From NCBI GenBank assembly GCA_010093605.1, contig MU004182.1:963032-1027031 (forward strand): a stretch of 64,000 bases of DNA, in the 5' to 3' direction. Position numbers and translations under genes: made by a program. Below, in pieces: positions 11,866-23,215 of the stretch (its first letter is position 1; every line of letters starts with the position of its first letter). The notes beneath the pieces are model-generated. The model did no database searches. It was not told where the DNA came from and saw only the letters and a program-made list of their open reading frames with translations. The DNA comes from Lophium mytilinum (lineage: Eukaryota > Ascomycota > Dothideomycetes > Mytilinidiales > Mytilinidiaceae).

Positions 11866-14230
11866 ATGTCTGGAGGCAACGCGCCCCAATTCGTCTTTCC
11901 CTCACCATCCATGGAACAACCCGATGTGGACAACGACACCATGGATGACTACATCATGGATAACATCGGCTTCGGGCCAACCGTACCTGTCAACGCAGAT
12001 AGGTCGGATAGGGGCGACCGTGGCTCTGAACACGGTTCGCTGGCGTCGGAATGGATACACGTTGCCTCCCAACAGGGAAGCGAGGCAGGGGAGAATGGGA
12101 CCGGAGAGATTGGCGACAAGGGGGCCGATTCTTCTAAGTCCATGGGTAGCTCGGGAAGCTCGTCTTATTATGAAGTGGATGAGAATGACTTTTCGGAAGA
12201 GGAGTTTGCGTTGTTGAACCCGAAGGTATGTTTGTCCTCAGATTCAAGGATGCTGTTGCTAACAACACATAAGGACATTCCAGCGGAAAAGTTGATAGGC
12301 ATTCTCGTTGAGCGCCTGGTCGATACTTGCCACCAGATATCAGACGCGCGCAACTTCATAGTGTCCAGGCGCAACGCTCTCTTTGAGAGTTCGGAGGCAA
12401 GCTATATCGACTTTGCTATCGTGAACGATCATTTGTCTCGAAGCACCGACAACAACGGTTTTCCTGTGGAGCATTTGTCAACAAGGCTGCAACAGGCTTT
12501 GAAGTTCATTCGAGAAGCGGCTAAACAGCACAAAGACAAGGTAAGAACTTTACTCCCCAGCCCCCAAGCATCTTGGTTGCTAACATTCATAGTTTCCTTC
12601 TGTTCCAGACGAAGTGATCGGCCGACATCGAGGCAGTATCCGGATGTGCACTGCAAAGACCTTGGAAAACCTGGACGAAGTTGTAGATCTTTTCGAAACT
12701 GGACTTAGTCAGATTCCTGGCTCCGAGAAGTCCAAACAGATCGAGATCGAGAGGACCTTAAGACTCCTTCAGGAGGTTTATGGCCATGTAAAGGAGACTT
12801 TGGATTTCTTGAAGGGAATAAAGCCTCATATAGAAAGACCGCCTGAATCGCAGACGGAGTCTCCTCCTCCGTCTTCGGACCTTTGGGAAGTTAACTCGGA
12901 ACTACTATCGGAACCGGAAGTTAATACCCTCCTTTCAGACAGTGATGGAGGTTCACCTGGACAACCGGAGATCATACCCAAAGCACGACGACGATGTTCT
13001 CTCAAGGATGAGTTGCGAGATGAGACCACAAGCGACGACTATCATCACGCAGTGGTCCCGACCTGTGTCAAACAAGGCCACAATGGACTCCTAGAGGGAA
13101 ACTCAACTCCACCAGAGCAATGCAAACTTTCTGGTGAACATCCAACTGGTATAAGGCCAACAGAGAGCCTGGAAGATACTTCCGAACCAGAAATGCCTTC
13201 GCCACAGGGTGCTTCGGACATTGCGAACGACTCTGATTCTGACTGCATGGACGAACAAGGAGGGGCTTCTCGATCCTTCCAGGACAAGCTCAATTTGACA
13301 TCCGAAGAGAAAAACCAGGCTGATAACAAGAGTCAAGATTCTGTAAGCGAGTCTGACCTCTCCAAAGAAGCCCTGGCCTGTGACCAGATTCATGAAGATA
13401 ATTCTGAGTCAAGTGAGCTAGGCAAGGACGTTGAACAGAGCGTTCAGAACGAAGAGGAGGCCCAAATTTCTGACAGAAGACCTGATGTGTCCGCCCAATT
13501 CTCGACACCAACAAGCAGCGTTGACAGTAGCGACGAAGAGGCCGAACTGAACTTTATTGTCGATACCGACCACGATATTAGCCAGAACGGCACACTATCC
13601 GTTCAACAGCAGGGTGTCTCAGCTCCAGCAACCAATCCCGAGGATGCCGCCGCGGCAGATTCAGCTTCGACGACAGCGATCCAGCCTCAAGCCGAGCCCC
13701 AGGCTGAAGATGTTTCAACCCCTCAGAATGCCATAGAAGTCGACATGCAAGCTGCCACGGATATCGAATCGATAGTGACAGACCTTCTACGGGGAAATGC
13801 ACCAGCACTACCGATCGCATCCGAGGGAACCGGAAGCCAGCCAACTCAATACGAAGCAAGGTCCGCGAGATGCCCTAAGATCTCCAAGAAGTTGAGTTGC
13901 ATGCTAGCTATGGCATGTCTGGCTGGGCTCGGACTCGGGCTCTACTACTTCTACCAACTTGAAGCTCCGTCCAACGAGCAGGTGGCGCATCAAGACTCTA
14001 CCAATGTGGGCTACTGGCGTTCTCGAGGATCCAATTGGGGTAGAATCATGGAAGAAATTCCTATGTACTGCAGGAAGTGTGACCATGACAGTCTCCAAGA
14101 AGCGTGGGAGCAACGCCGTGCGTGTGGTCGCCGCTTCGCAGTCTGCAGCCCGTCTTTTTTCGGAATGTTCACGGACATAGACACTCATTTGGGATGGTTG
14201 GCCTTGCTTCGATGGTTGCTTAGACTTTAG
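11866..14230 (+). CDS. Uncharacterised acidic Ser/Glu-rich protein with C-terminal membrane anchor
   Basis: Three exons, 11866-12225, 12274-12540 and 12593-14230, give 754 aa. Introns of 48 and 52 bp have GTATGT and GTAAGA donors, GCTAAC branch sites, and AAG and TAG acceptors. I do not recognise the family. Residues 1-110 are Asp/Ser/Gly-rich, and an EEFALLNP segment precedes the first intron. Roughly 121-290 looks helical and could form a coiled coil or bundle. About 290-620 is low-complexity and rich in Ser, Glu, Asp and Gln. One hydrophobic segment (LSCMLAMACLAGLGLGLYYF) near residue 640 is followed by a tail of about 100 residues with several Cys. This suggests a tail-anchored or single-pass protein with its long acidic part in the cytosol. 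No function is proposed. Confidence 0.78.
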
Positions 14231-14569
14231 AGTGTATGGGACGGCGCTGAGAAGAATGGTGTTCGAGATGGCGTCAGGGACGCCTCTGTTTGGATATAGG
14301 CTTCGGCGCTATCTAAATCTAAGCGGCTGTTATGTGCCTATGTCAAGGTGGATTGATGATTAATGTAAGACCAGATTCTCTATTTTGCTTCTAATTAATA
14401 CACTTGATTCAAATGGATATTCCAGGGCTCGATAGAAGCCTTCATCCTGTGAGCTTAATTAGTGATCAACTTTTTCATAAGCGGATAAAAAAGCCTGACG
14501 ATGTCCTACGTTGCATGGGACCTAGGTCACTGCCTATTTCCTATGTCGGAATTCGGCCCGAGAAATTGT
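14231..14569. other. Convergent intergenic spacer
   Basis: This holds the 3' flanks of two convergent genes. AT-rich stretches could serve polyadenylation. Nothing else was seen. Confidence 0.6.
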
Positions 14570-15263
14570 TTATTTGCAATCTTCGCAGACTGTGCCGTCT
14601 GAGTTCAACTTGACCTCTGCTACCCTAGTCGTGAGCGCGTCTGCTTCTTGCTTCTGTGTCGCGGTTGATACAGGTTCTTGTGCGGTTTTCTCTTCCACTT
14701 TCTGCTTGCCGTGCTTGTCTGAATGTCCGAGATCTCTTTTAGGGTCTAGATGATCCCTGACGAGCTGTTTGAGTACTTTGGTCTCTGTACCAGCGTTAAC
14801 AACTGTAAAGCTTCTCACATCGCCATTATGATTTCTCATGTACCTGGAAAGCCGCCTTCAGCTTTTCTATCCCACAGCAAAACCTTTGTGGCCTTCACGT
14901 CTGACGGGGGTGTATCCGCAGAATTCTCAGGAGCGGTAGTGAGTGGGATGTAGGTCTAATCATCCGCGCTTAGCCATCCGTAATAAGGCATTCCCTAATA
15001 AGTTCCCTACCAGCTCAACTGTGAACAATCCTCCAGTGGCCGGAATTAGTGCAACTTCGCCAATAGTTGTCGAGAAGGTCGAAAGAAGCTCCTGCGCGAA
15101 CTATGGGTCCAGGGACACATCAGCTTCGAGCGCAAGGGTTGGCGGCAGTGAAAGGCATTGAAGGCTGACGGACATAGGCGGCACGTAGCATCCAGCGGCA
15201 TTGCGTGCAGAACGTTATTGCAATGCGAGGAAGAGCCACGGGTGCGGTTTGTGAGGTTGCCAT
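14570..15263 (-). CDS. SelW/Rdx-family thioredoxin-like protein (Cys form)
   Basis: Four exons, 15174-15263, 15011-15100, 14844-14955 and 14570-14784, give 168 aa. The phases agree at all three introns (73, 60 and 59 bp). Family marks occur in order: FCTQCRW with CxxC at residues 19-22, LRAAYFAQELLSTFST, GEVALIPATGG, LWDRKAEGGFP, ETKVLKQLVRD and RDLGHSD. Animal SelW has selenocysteine at the second CxxC position, and fungal members have Cys. Rdx proteins adopt a thioredoxin-like fold and are linked to glutathione-dependent redox, though their fungal role is undefined. After the conserved core there is a Lys/Glu-rich tail of about 50 residues ending CEDCK, giving a second CxxC. The start at 15263 is preferred, but an in-frame Met at 15320 would add 19 residues. 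Confidence 0.9.
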
Positions 15264-15993
15264 GGCTGCAATAGTGAAGAGTATGGTTGAGGTGGGGGTT
15301 TGGAGATCGCTCGTCGTCAAGACAAAGTCGCTAGAAGTGTTATCGATAAGGAGATGGCGTCACAAAATTGAGGTCCAGTCCTAAGGTCTTTTGTAGGAGC
15401 ACTACTCCTATACATTCACACAACAACGGAGTGGCCAAGTCTCTTCTGGAATGCTCTTAGAAGGTCAGGGGTCACTCGAGTGGTCGTTGCACAAGCACCC
15501 CGGAAACGCCGATAAAGTCACTTTTGGAGAATGTCACGATAATAGTTTATTGGGTGGCAAGTGAGTTTCCTTTCCTAGGCTGACTCTCCATGATAACTGT
15601 TCTAGTGGTTCTGGGTTCTGCCTACTTAGAAGTCTTAGTGGTTCACGCTCTCAAGAAGACTCTTGCATTTCAAGCATGGCTTCGATCATTGATGTCAGCG
15701 ATAGAGCGGCATTGCCACTAGAGAAAGGATGATGAGAATAAGGTTGAAATTTGGGTATACATAACAGTCCATATCCTCCCAGATAACCGAAAGCCCTTCC
15801 CTCCCATTAATTCGAAGCATAATCTTCATTAGACCCAGCTGGAAGACCCTCCGGCATTACTTTACCTATGAATATAACATCTACACGTCGAAAATCCTAA
15901 AATACATGAACAGTGCGACACCTGAATGATATCTGAATAATACCAATCTGGTATAGTCTGCTGGTAGATCTGATCTGGCACCAATTTCCATAC
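15264..15993. other. Intergenic stretch
   Basis: This is the promoter side of the Rdx gene and the 3' flank of the Zn2Cys6 gene. No coding or repeat signal was seen. Confidence 0.6.
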
Positions 15994-18157
15994 CTAGTTC
16001 ATAGGAGCACGATATATGCTAGAAGTCCTCGCGGAATGACCCCATTGATCATGCTGAGGCGGCGGCTGTGGCTGCGTGGTCATAGTCGCGTGTGGTTGAT
16101 AGCCAAAGTATGGAGCCCAGCCAACTCGATTATACGGATCACTCTCTGTACCAGCCGTTATGGCTATGATCAACAGTTAGTATTGTCATCGATGCCACAT
16201 TGCAAAGTAATATGAGGGGCCATCATACGGGAACATCCAGTTGTGGAGAGAGAAGGACTCACCCGATGTCGGGGTATGCAATTGCTGATTGACTGGTGAC
16301 TGAGTTGGCTGTGGGACAGGTTGGCCATGCAAGGGACGGTGCATGGTCGGGTAAGACGCGAACGCCTGCGCCGGTTGGTATTGTGTCTGCATTTGCTGCG
16401 GTGGTCCTTGCTGGGTAGCATTCGAATGATCTGACTGCGTTGTGCGCGCTGGTGTATTCGCCTCACTGCCAGGACGACTCTTCTCGGCTTCCAGCTGACC
16501 AATACGGGATTTGGCTGCCGCAAGTTCTGCTTTGAGTTTTTCTAGCTCGGACATGCCAGGCTGGGGGCCTGTACTTTCTCGAGGTGCTTGGGCGCTTTGC
16601 CTTCGGGGAGCTTTGTTGACGAGCTCTGGATGTAGTTGACGAATCTCATCTGGGGTGCGGTCTGAATAAATGCATGAACGGCCCTTATCATCGCAGGACT
16701 TGCAGGCTGGATGGAGACCATCGCACTATCGGTGTATCAGTAGTGAGATCACTGCGTTGTGGCATTGATCACTCCTTACCTTTGTTTTCTTGACCTTGCA
16801 CATATCGCAAACCTGTCTTGCCCTTCTCTGTGGCTGGGGTGGCTGTTGTTGTTGCTGCTGTGGTTGTGGTTGGGGCTGTACGCTCGGCTGAGGCTCCTCG
16901 GGAATGATTCCAGGTGCGTCGTCAGGACGAATTAGTTCTAGGAGAGACCGAAGACTCTGTGCTCTCAAGTCGCTCTCGATGGAGTTGGCTGCGGTCTGCT
17001 TCTGTGACTCGTCATTCTTTTTGGGCCTCTTTCTCTTTGGTTTTAGAGGCGCGTTGGGATCTGGCGGCGGCCTCTCCTTTCGGTTCTGCTCGATTCTTGC
17101 CAGACTACGCTCAGTTAGCATTTCTCGTCTTGGATTGCTTCAGAACGGAGAAACGTGACAGGTAACTGCAAGAAATGATAGGGGGCGTATACTCTACATA
17201 CACTTCAGGATTGTGGACCTCCAGAAATTTCCTCCGCTTGGAATCCTTGCGTGGCGGGGGCGCTCTCTCTTCATACGTCTTGTGTATAGGGATATGCTTG
17301 TAGAAAACATCCAACGACTGTTTCACGGCCGAGAACTTGACTGAAAGTACCCCTCTGCAGTCGTAGACAGGCTTCGTCGCCCTCTTGCCTATCCACGTGT
17401 TAGCTTAACACTGGCCGAGAGGATGTTAGTGGGACATCTCACCAAATTTGGCGCCTTTGCCATTGGCAGCACGATCCTTATTCAGTAAGGAGTCGTTGCA
17501 ATAATATGAGAAGCGGAAGCTGTCATCTTCCCTGCTGTTCCAGCAATTGTGAAAACTGTACCTGTATCCGTCCGTCCTCTGTATAGACTCGACACACGTC
17601 TTAGCAATGGCTCTCTGCTTTCTCATCTTCTCTTTGGGATCGTTTGTCGGAGCCAACGCCTCGAGTATGCTCAAGCTGGTCTTTTGCCCTGAGGTTGGTG
17701 GTATGGCCAAGGCTGTGGAAGGGTTGGAGATGTGTTGCGCCGGCTGCGGAGGAGGCATTGACGCGTTGTTTGCAGGTCCATAAGAGCCATCGAGGCCAGC
17801 GGCGGGCTGATACCCTTGGGGGGCCTGGGGTATTGGTTGAGGCGGTGGAGGAGGAGCTTGGGACGATTGCTGTTGCTGTTGCTGTTGTTGCTGACTGGGA
17901 GTCATCGAGACCATGAAGCTGGTCCCTATCCAGAAGGACAGCTGGCACTCGGCATGCTCGGGCTGCTCGGGAGGGCTGGCAAGATACTCGCGCAACGACG
18001 TCTCGAAGTCGTCCATAGACGCGACGTTGTACGTGGTAGTTTGAGCGTGAGGGTCTTTGGCGGCCCTGCCACGGGCAAGCTGGACGGGGCCATGCGTCCA
18101 GACGCCATCGGGCGTGTCGTTCGGTGGGGTGACGGTCGGCGGCGTGGTGCCCTCCAT
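15994..18157 (-). CDS. Zn2Cys6 transcription factor with a conserved N-terminal domain and polyQ
   Basis: Five exons, 17443-18157, 17202-17388, 16780-17104, 16263-16725 and 15994-16163, give 619 aa. Introns are 54, 97, 54 and 99 bp, and all phases agree. Residues 95-150 include a run of nine Gln and a Pro-rich tract. A conserved block at about 175-295 (SILEALAPTNDPKEKMRKQR, RYSFHNCWNSREDDSFRFSY, HIPIHKTYEERAPPPRKDSK) is known to me from other ascomycete proteins of the same make-up, but I cannot name it. The cluster C-x2-C-x6-C-x6-C-x2-C-x6-C spans about 400-427 and is split by an intron just before its third Cys. A short coiled coil (ELEKLKAELAAAKSRIGQLE) follows, then a Gln/Pro-rich tail. 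It is expected to act in the nucleus. The start at 18157 is chosen over an in-frame Met 13 codons upstream. Confidence 0.85.
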
Positions 18158-20741
18158 GGCGGCGATGGCACAGTGATGGAGTTGATGATCGGGCAATTAG
18201 GGAGCTTTGTGAGAGTAGACATGAATTGTGAGTCTTGCGCTGCAAGGTTGGGGAGGCGCTCGGGCCTTGGGCTTGGCTATGATCTACTTCGTAACCACCA
18301 ACGACTTCACGCTTGATGAGAGTTCCATCGCTCCACAATACACTTTGCGTGCAGCTTCGAGGTCTCCCTGCATCGCTACAAAGGGCGAATAACGACTCTT
18401 ATCGTCAGCGATGAATCCACTCGTTTGCTCTACAATTTCGCTACCGTACCTCCAAACGGCATAAGCAGTAATAACATGCTTCAGCATCTGCTCGTCTTCT
18501 CTTCTTCGGTCCGGAATGCTGCCAGATACTAGCCACCCCATCTCCACCGTCTCAGTCGCGATCCTATGCAGCCGTTTAGCTCTGCTTAATGGCGGCTAAC
18601 TAGCTCATCTCCTGATCCTCGAAGCGTGGTGCCTTGCTATCTCGCCAGCGTGGAGTGGGTAGGCTTTCTAACACTTTAGTTTGCGTCCCAGAGTGCTTTC
18701 CTGCCCTAAACTCTTTGCTTCTTAATAGATATGCGGACATGCAGAATTCAACGGTAGGGTTTTAAAGTAGTAGTCCGCTGCTTTGACTTTAACAACTACC
18801 CCAGGTCTCGCTTTCAAGAGATAAGACAAAGCCGCCGAGCAGCATTTAGGAATTCGAGAAGAGGGAGAACGAACGGTTTGAGTCGAAAGATTCGAGCACG
18901 CGCCGCTCCGAAACTGGTGTCAATGTCTAAGCCTAGAAAAGCACAAAAGGTCTAGTCGAGCTAGGGTGATACAGTGCGTTGCCGCAAAGTCTGTATGTAC
19001 TGTACTGTACATCCACTTGACGCTGCTTAAGGCGCCGGCCCACCATTCGAAAATCACAACAGGATGTCAAGATCTGGAAGGTCGAGAGTCAACTGGCTTC
19101 GAATCGGTCTTGATTGACCAGCTACGTGCTAGGGTTGTTCCAAGGTTCCATCAACAGTAGCACCCAAGCACAGCTACGGCGTGTCCAGATTCGTGACCAA
19201 GTACTGCATCTCCTACACATCCTATCAATTTCCAACACTAGTACCATCTCCGCACTAAGTCCACTACACTTCACGCGCCATCCAAACCTCAGCTCTCCAA
19301 GATACCGTAAGCATCGACCTCGCACCCGCATCCAGTGGCGCCCTCCCCTCACCACCATTGGCCCGCTACCCTCACCTCTCCACGCCACACCCCCATCGTC
19401 ACGCCCAAAACCACCCCAACCCAGCCAACCCGCAGCCTCGCCCTACGCCCGCATCGGGGCAGCATCGCGAAAACGGAAAACGGGCAAACGCTGGCATCAG
19501 CAGCGGTACTCCGCCAAGCCGCTGCAACACGCGTCGCCACATGCTTAACTCGAGCGCCAAGCGCAGCCATCACGAGCCTACCGCACTGCCAATGCCAGCC
19601 TCTCGCTTTTTATGGCCTACGGAGTATGCCCGAGCAGGATACTCCCACATCAGCAGCGGCTGCTTGCTTCCGTGCGGCACAGAAAATGGGGTATGAAACG
19701 AGAGGGTTTGCCACGGATTGACGTAGGTGGTGTGCATACATGCTTTCACCGCCAGTCGTCCGATTTTAATAAAGGCAGCCGCAGACCCCCCGCTGAGTCT
19801 GCTTCAACCTTCTCTCTCACCTTGCTGGGATTTGCCAAGCCTCCTCCGTTGCGGCTTGCATGCTTCGACCTGATGGATGCTGACGGCGTCGAGAAGAGTG
19901 CACTTCACCGCTAAACTTGCAGGTTCGTACAAAGCCTACCCGCATCCTCAGCTGAGTGCTCCTCTCTCTTTTCCATCTCACATTATTCGAAATCATTCCA
20001 ATTCGCAAGGCTCAATCTCAGCGCAAGGCTTCATATCTACATTTTCTTCTTTCAGCCTCGGATCATTGTCACAAGGCGTTTTGCCAGGCCTTTTCTTCAC
20101 AGTTCGCATGCTTCCATCCCACCCTCATCTTTCCTATCTGAAATCATCTCCCTGTACATTACAGTTTTCAAATATAAGTCACTCCAAAAGTCACCATTTC
20201 ACCCAATCACAAGCATCAAAAGCATTCCTGAGTTCGAAGAGCGGTTCAATGAGGCTTGAAAACTACGCTATACCAGCCCACCCAGCAACCAGTGCCCAGC
20301 ACGGCTCAATGGAGCGCCGTTTCCCGCATCCCGAATCATAAACATTACTGTCTCGCAGAAAAGCGATGCGCGCAGGACCCAATAAACCCCGGGGGAAACC
20401 ATGAGGGTCGTAAACCATGGCATGTGTTATCACAGCCTTTGCCTCCCATCCAACCATCCATAGATCCATGTGTCGTATCCCAATAACTGAAAAAAGGTGG
20501 TATCGAAGCTCGCGCTCGCATTGAAGAAGAACAACACTAAACAATAAAACGACGAGGCGGAAGGAAAGAAGTTAAGAAGCAAAAAAAGAAGAGACAAGAA
20601 GGTGGTATCGAAGAAGCAAGGGCAACAATGGCCCATCCGTAAAAGTACAGCAACCATAACAATATCGTCTCAGTGTATGTTAAGTTGAAGTCGTTTAAAA
20701 CTTTTTTCCGAGGTCGCGTTGGTAGATCGTGGAATCTGGAC
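18158..20741. other. 2.6-kb intergenic region between two regulators
   Basis: Open frames on both strands here are Ser/Pro/His-rich, with no domains and no conserved splice pattern. The sequence is C/T-rich from about 19,150 to 20,250. It probably holds the long promoter and leader of the Zn2Cys6 gene and the 3' flank of the C2H2 gene. Confidence 0.5.
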
Positions 20742-23215
20742 TTAGACAATGAAGTCCTCGAGCTCGCCACCATGGTGGTCGCGGATGTTATCCGGAATCC
20801 ACGGCCCCTTCTCCTCAGCCGTCGCGCCATGCAGCGCCTCGGCGCGGTTCAGCGTCTGGATGTCTAGGTCCGTGATGTAGCTCTTGCCATCGGGCAGCTT
20901 CATGCGGACCTCGAACTCCTGGTCCAGCATCATGTCGTCCTTCCACAGCCGCCGCGGGCCGTCGTACACACACAGCACCCGCTTCTTCATCTTCATCTTG
21001 TCCGTGGCGCAACCCCACGACACGGGGTAGTTCTTGCGCTTCTTGCGCCCGGACGCCGTCATGGCCACGCCGCCCTTCGAGAAGGTCAGCCCAGCCCGAG
21101 GACCCCTCCCACCTGAGGTCTTCGCCACCTTGTTGTTGTTACCACCCCCGGCGTGCGATGAAACGACACCCCGGGGATGTGCTAGCTGTCATTGCGAGTT
21201 CTTGGTGCTCTTGATGCCACCCTTGCCGGAGCGAGACCGCCGCACACCGTATGTGTCGTCGTTCTCATCATCCACGTCGATCTCCTCGTCTTCTTCCTCG
21301 TCCTCATCGTACGCAGGCACCGAGTAGTCCTCGGCACTCTGCAGACCGTTGCGGTCCATCGTCTCCACCACATCCAGGTCGTCGGCAACCGAGGATAGCA
21401 GCTTCTGGTTGATGGCCTCGCTTGGGTCTGCCTGTTGCACAACGCGCAGCACGCAGTCATCGAGATGCTCGTAGAAGTCCTGGGCGTTGTTGAAAGTAAC
21501 GCTGCAGGTAGAGCAAGTACCGCGCAGGTTCTCTTGCGTGGCAGTGTAGGCCTTCTTGCCGGACGGCGACCTCTTGCGGCTGTTTGGCGGTGCCTGTTCG
21601 ACGCCATGAACGGAAGTGAGATGGCGTTTGAAGACGTCGGCGCGGTTGAAGCTCTTCTCGGCGGCCGAGCCAGAGCCTGGGCAGAAACCGCACACCATGG
21701 TGCCCTTGTAGTGGGTCAAGGTGTGCCTGTTCTTGTCGTACTTACGCGCGAATCCCTTCAAGTGGTATTCGCACGTCCCGATCGGGCACTTCTCCGGTCG
21801 CTCGTTCTGGTGGGTGAGCATGTGGGCTTTGAGGTCCTTGAAGACACGGCCGCACTCTGGAATCGGGCAGAGGCCTTTCTCCCTGCTCTCGTCATCTAGC
21901 TCGTAGCTGCTTCCACTCTTTCGGCTTGCAACCGATTGATGCGAGAGAATTGAGGCATTCGATTGCCGTCGCGAGCCGTTGAAGCCGTTGTGGTAGGGTT
22001 GGAAGCTTTGAGTGTGAAGGTAGGGTGATTGCGAACCCCTCTTGAACTGACGAGAACCAGCGTGGTGGCTGTGGTTGGAGCCCATGGAAGGTGCTGGGGA
22101 TGGGGGCTGCTCAATGAAGGGGAAGCGCGGGGAAGGTGTTGTGTGGATGGCGGGATATGGTGATTGCGGGAAGTTGAGTTGTGTGGGGTATGGCTGGATC
22201 AAGGTGGGGTCTGGAGAAGAGACGTTAGCTTATGGGTCTTCTACGACTGCTGCGAAAGACGCGAAAAAGTACGAAGAGGTGGACGGGAAGGAAACCGACA
22301 AGAAGACTCCAAAGGAGGAATGAAATTGAGATTGTTTTGAGAGTACGGAGAGCGAAGAGTGACTGGAGAAGAGAAGGATGTTTCCGGCAACGAGTCCAGG
22401 ATGTCGGTTGGGAGCAGCTCGGTCGACAGCAACGAATTCCTCCGCCCTCTGCCATGCGCCGCCCCCGAAGGAGACCGACGCATCGAGAGGGGCCCTGGGG
22501 GCATAGCCGAGGCCGGCGTTGTCGGAGTCTGGAAGAGGCCGCTCTCCGACTTGGGAGAAGGAGTCTGAAGCGCAGGCGTGTGCTGTCCGGATGTGTTCTC
22601 GCGCATAGGGTCGACGAAAGAGTTGGATGAAACAGCAGATGACGCGCAAGAGAAAGCGATTGAAGAGACACGCGGCCTTGACGAAGAAAGTTCATAAGAC
22701 TCACCAACACACTTGTCAGTCGCGACCAAGCTCTCGTAGTCGTAGCCAGAGGTGCTCTGCACAATCCCCGGCGCGAGGCCGAGGCCGTTGATGCTGCCCC
22801 ACGGCTGGTCGTGGAACTGCGGGTGGAGCGAGGGCGAGCCCATGGCGGAGGACGAGACTGATGCACCCGACTCGGATGAGGTGGAGAGATTGGGCGGCTG
22901 GATGTCGAAGGAGTGCGCGCCCGAGTTGGGCGAGCCGGCTGGGCTATACTGCTGCTGCTGGTAGCTGGGCTTCACACCTTGGGCAATGGCATCGTAGTGG
23001 AAGCGGAGGTCCTGTGAGCGCGGCGCCTCGGAAAAGGCATGCAGCGAAGCCGGGTCGAAGGGCGCGCTGAAGGATGGGTCAAGATATTGTGAGGTGGGTA
23101 GGTAGGCGGGCTGCGAGGTAGCAAGCAGGTCGAACTGCTGCTCCTGGGTGGCGTAAAGCTCGAAGTCGTGCTGCATGGTGGGCGGATACTGGGCGTACGA
23201 GACCATGTCGAGCAC
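20742..23215 (-). CDS. C2H2 zinc-finger transcription factor
   Basis: Three coding blocks. Exon 1 (23215 to about 22273) is Ser/Pro/Gln-rich. Exon 2 starts at 22210 after a CTCCAG acceptor with a GCTAAC branch and carries three fingers (CPIPECGRVF..H..H, CPIGTCEYH..H..H, CGFCPGS..H..H), then a long Asp/Glu run. Exon 3 ends at 20742 and contains a well-conserved block, RKKRKNYPVSWGC to MKLPDGKSYITDLD. The whole is about 780-800 aa. The first donor is uncertain: GTACTT at 22272 and GTCGGT at 22299 both keep phase. Exons 2 and 3 share a frame separated by one TGA at 21189-21191, so a short intron must remove it, but no strong donor was found. The finger block and C-terminal block co-occur in other ascomycete nuclear regulators of hyphal development. 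The match is from memory and no symbol is given. Confidence 0.83.

Noticed and set aside
18284-18547. 87-codon minus-strand frame upstream of the Zn2Cys6 gene
   Set aside because: Fairly natural composition, but it lies in the 5' leader of the regulator with no homologue or splice connection that I can support.
19877-20341. 154-codon plus-strand Ser/His-rich frame
   Set aside because: No hydrophobic core or known motif. The C/T-rich sequence bias explains its composition.
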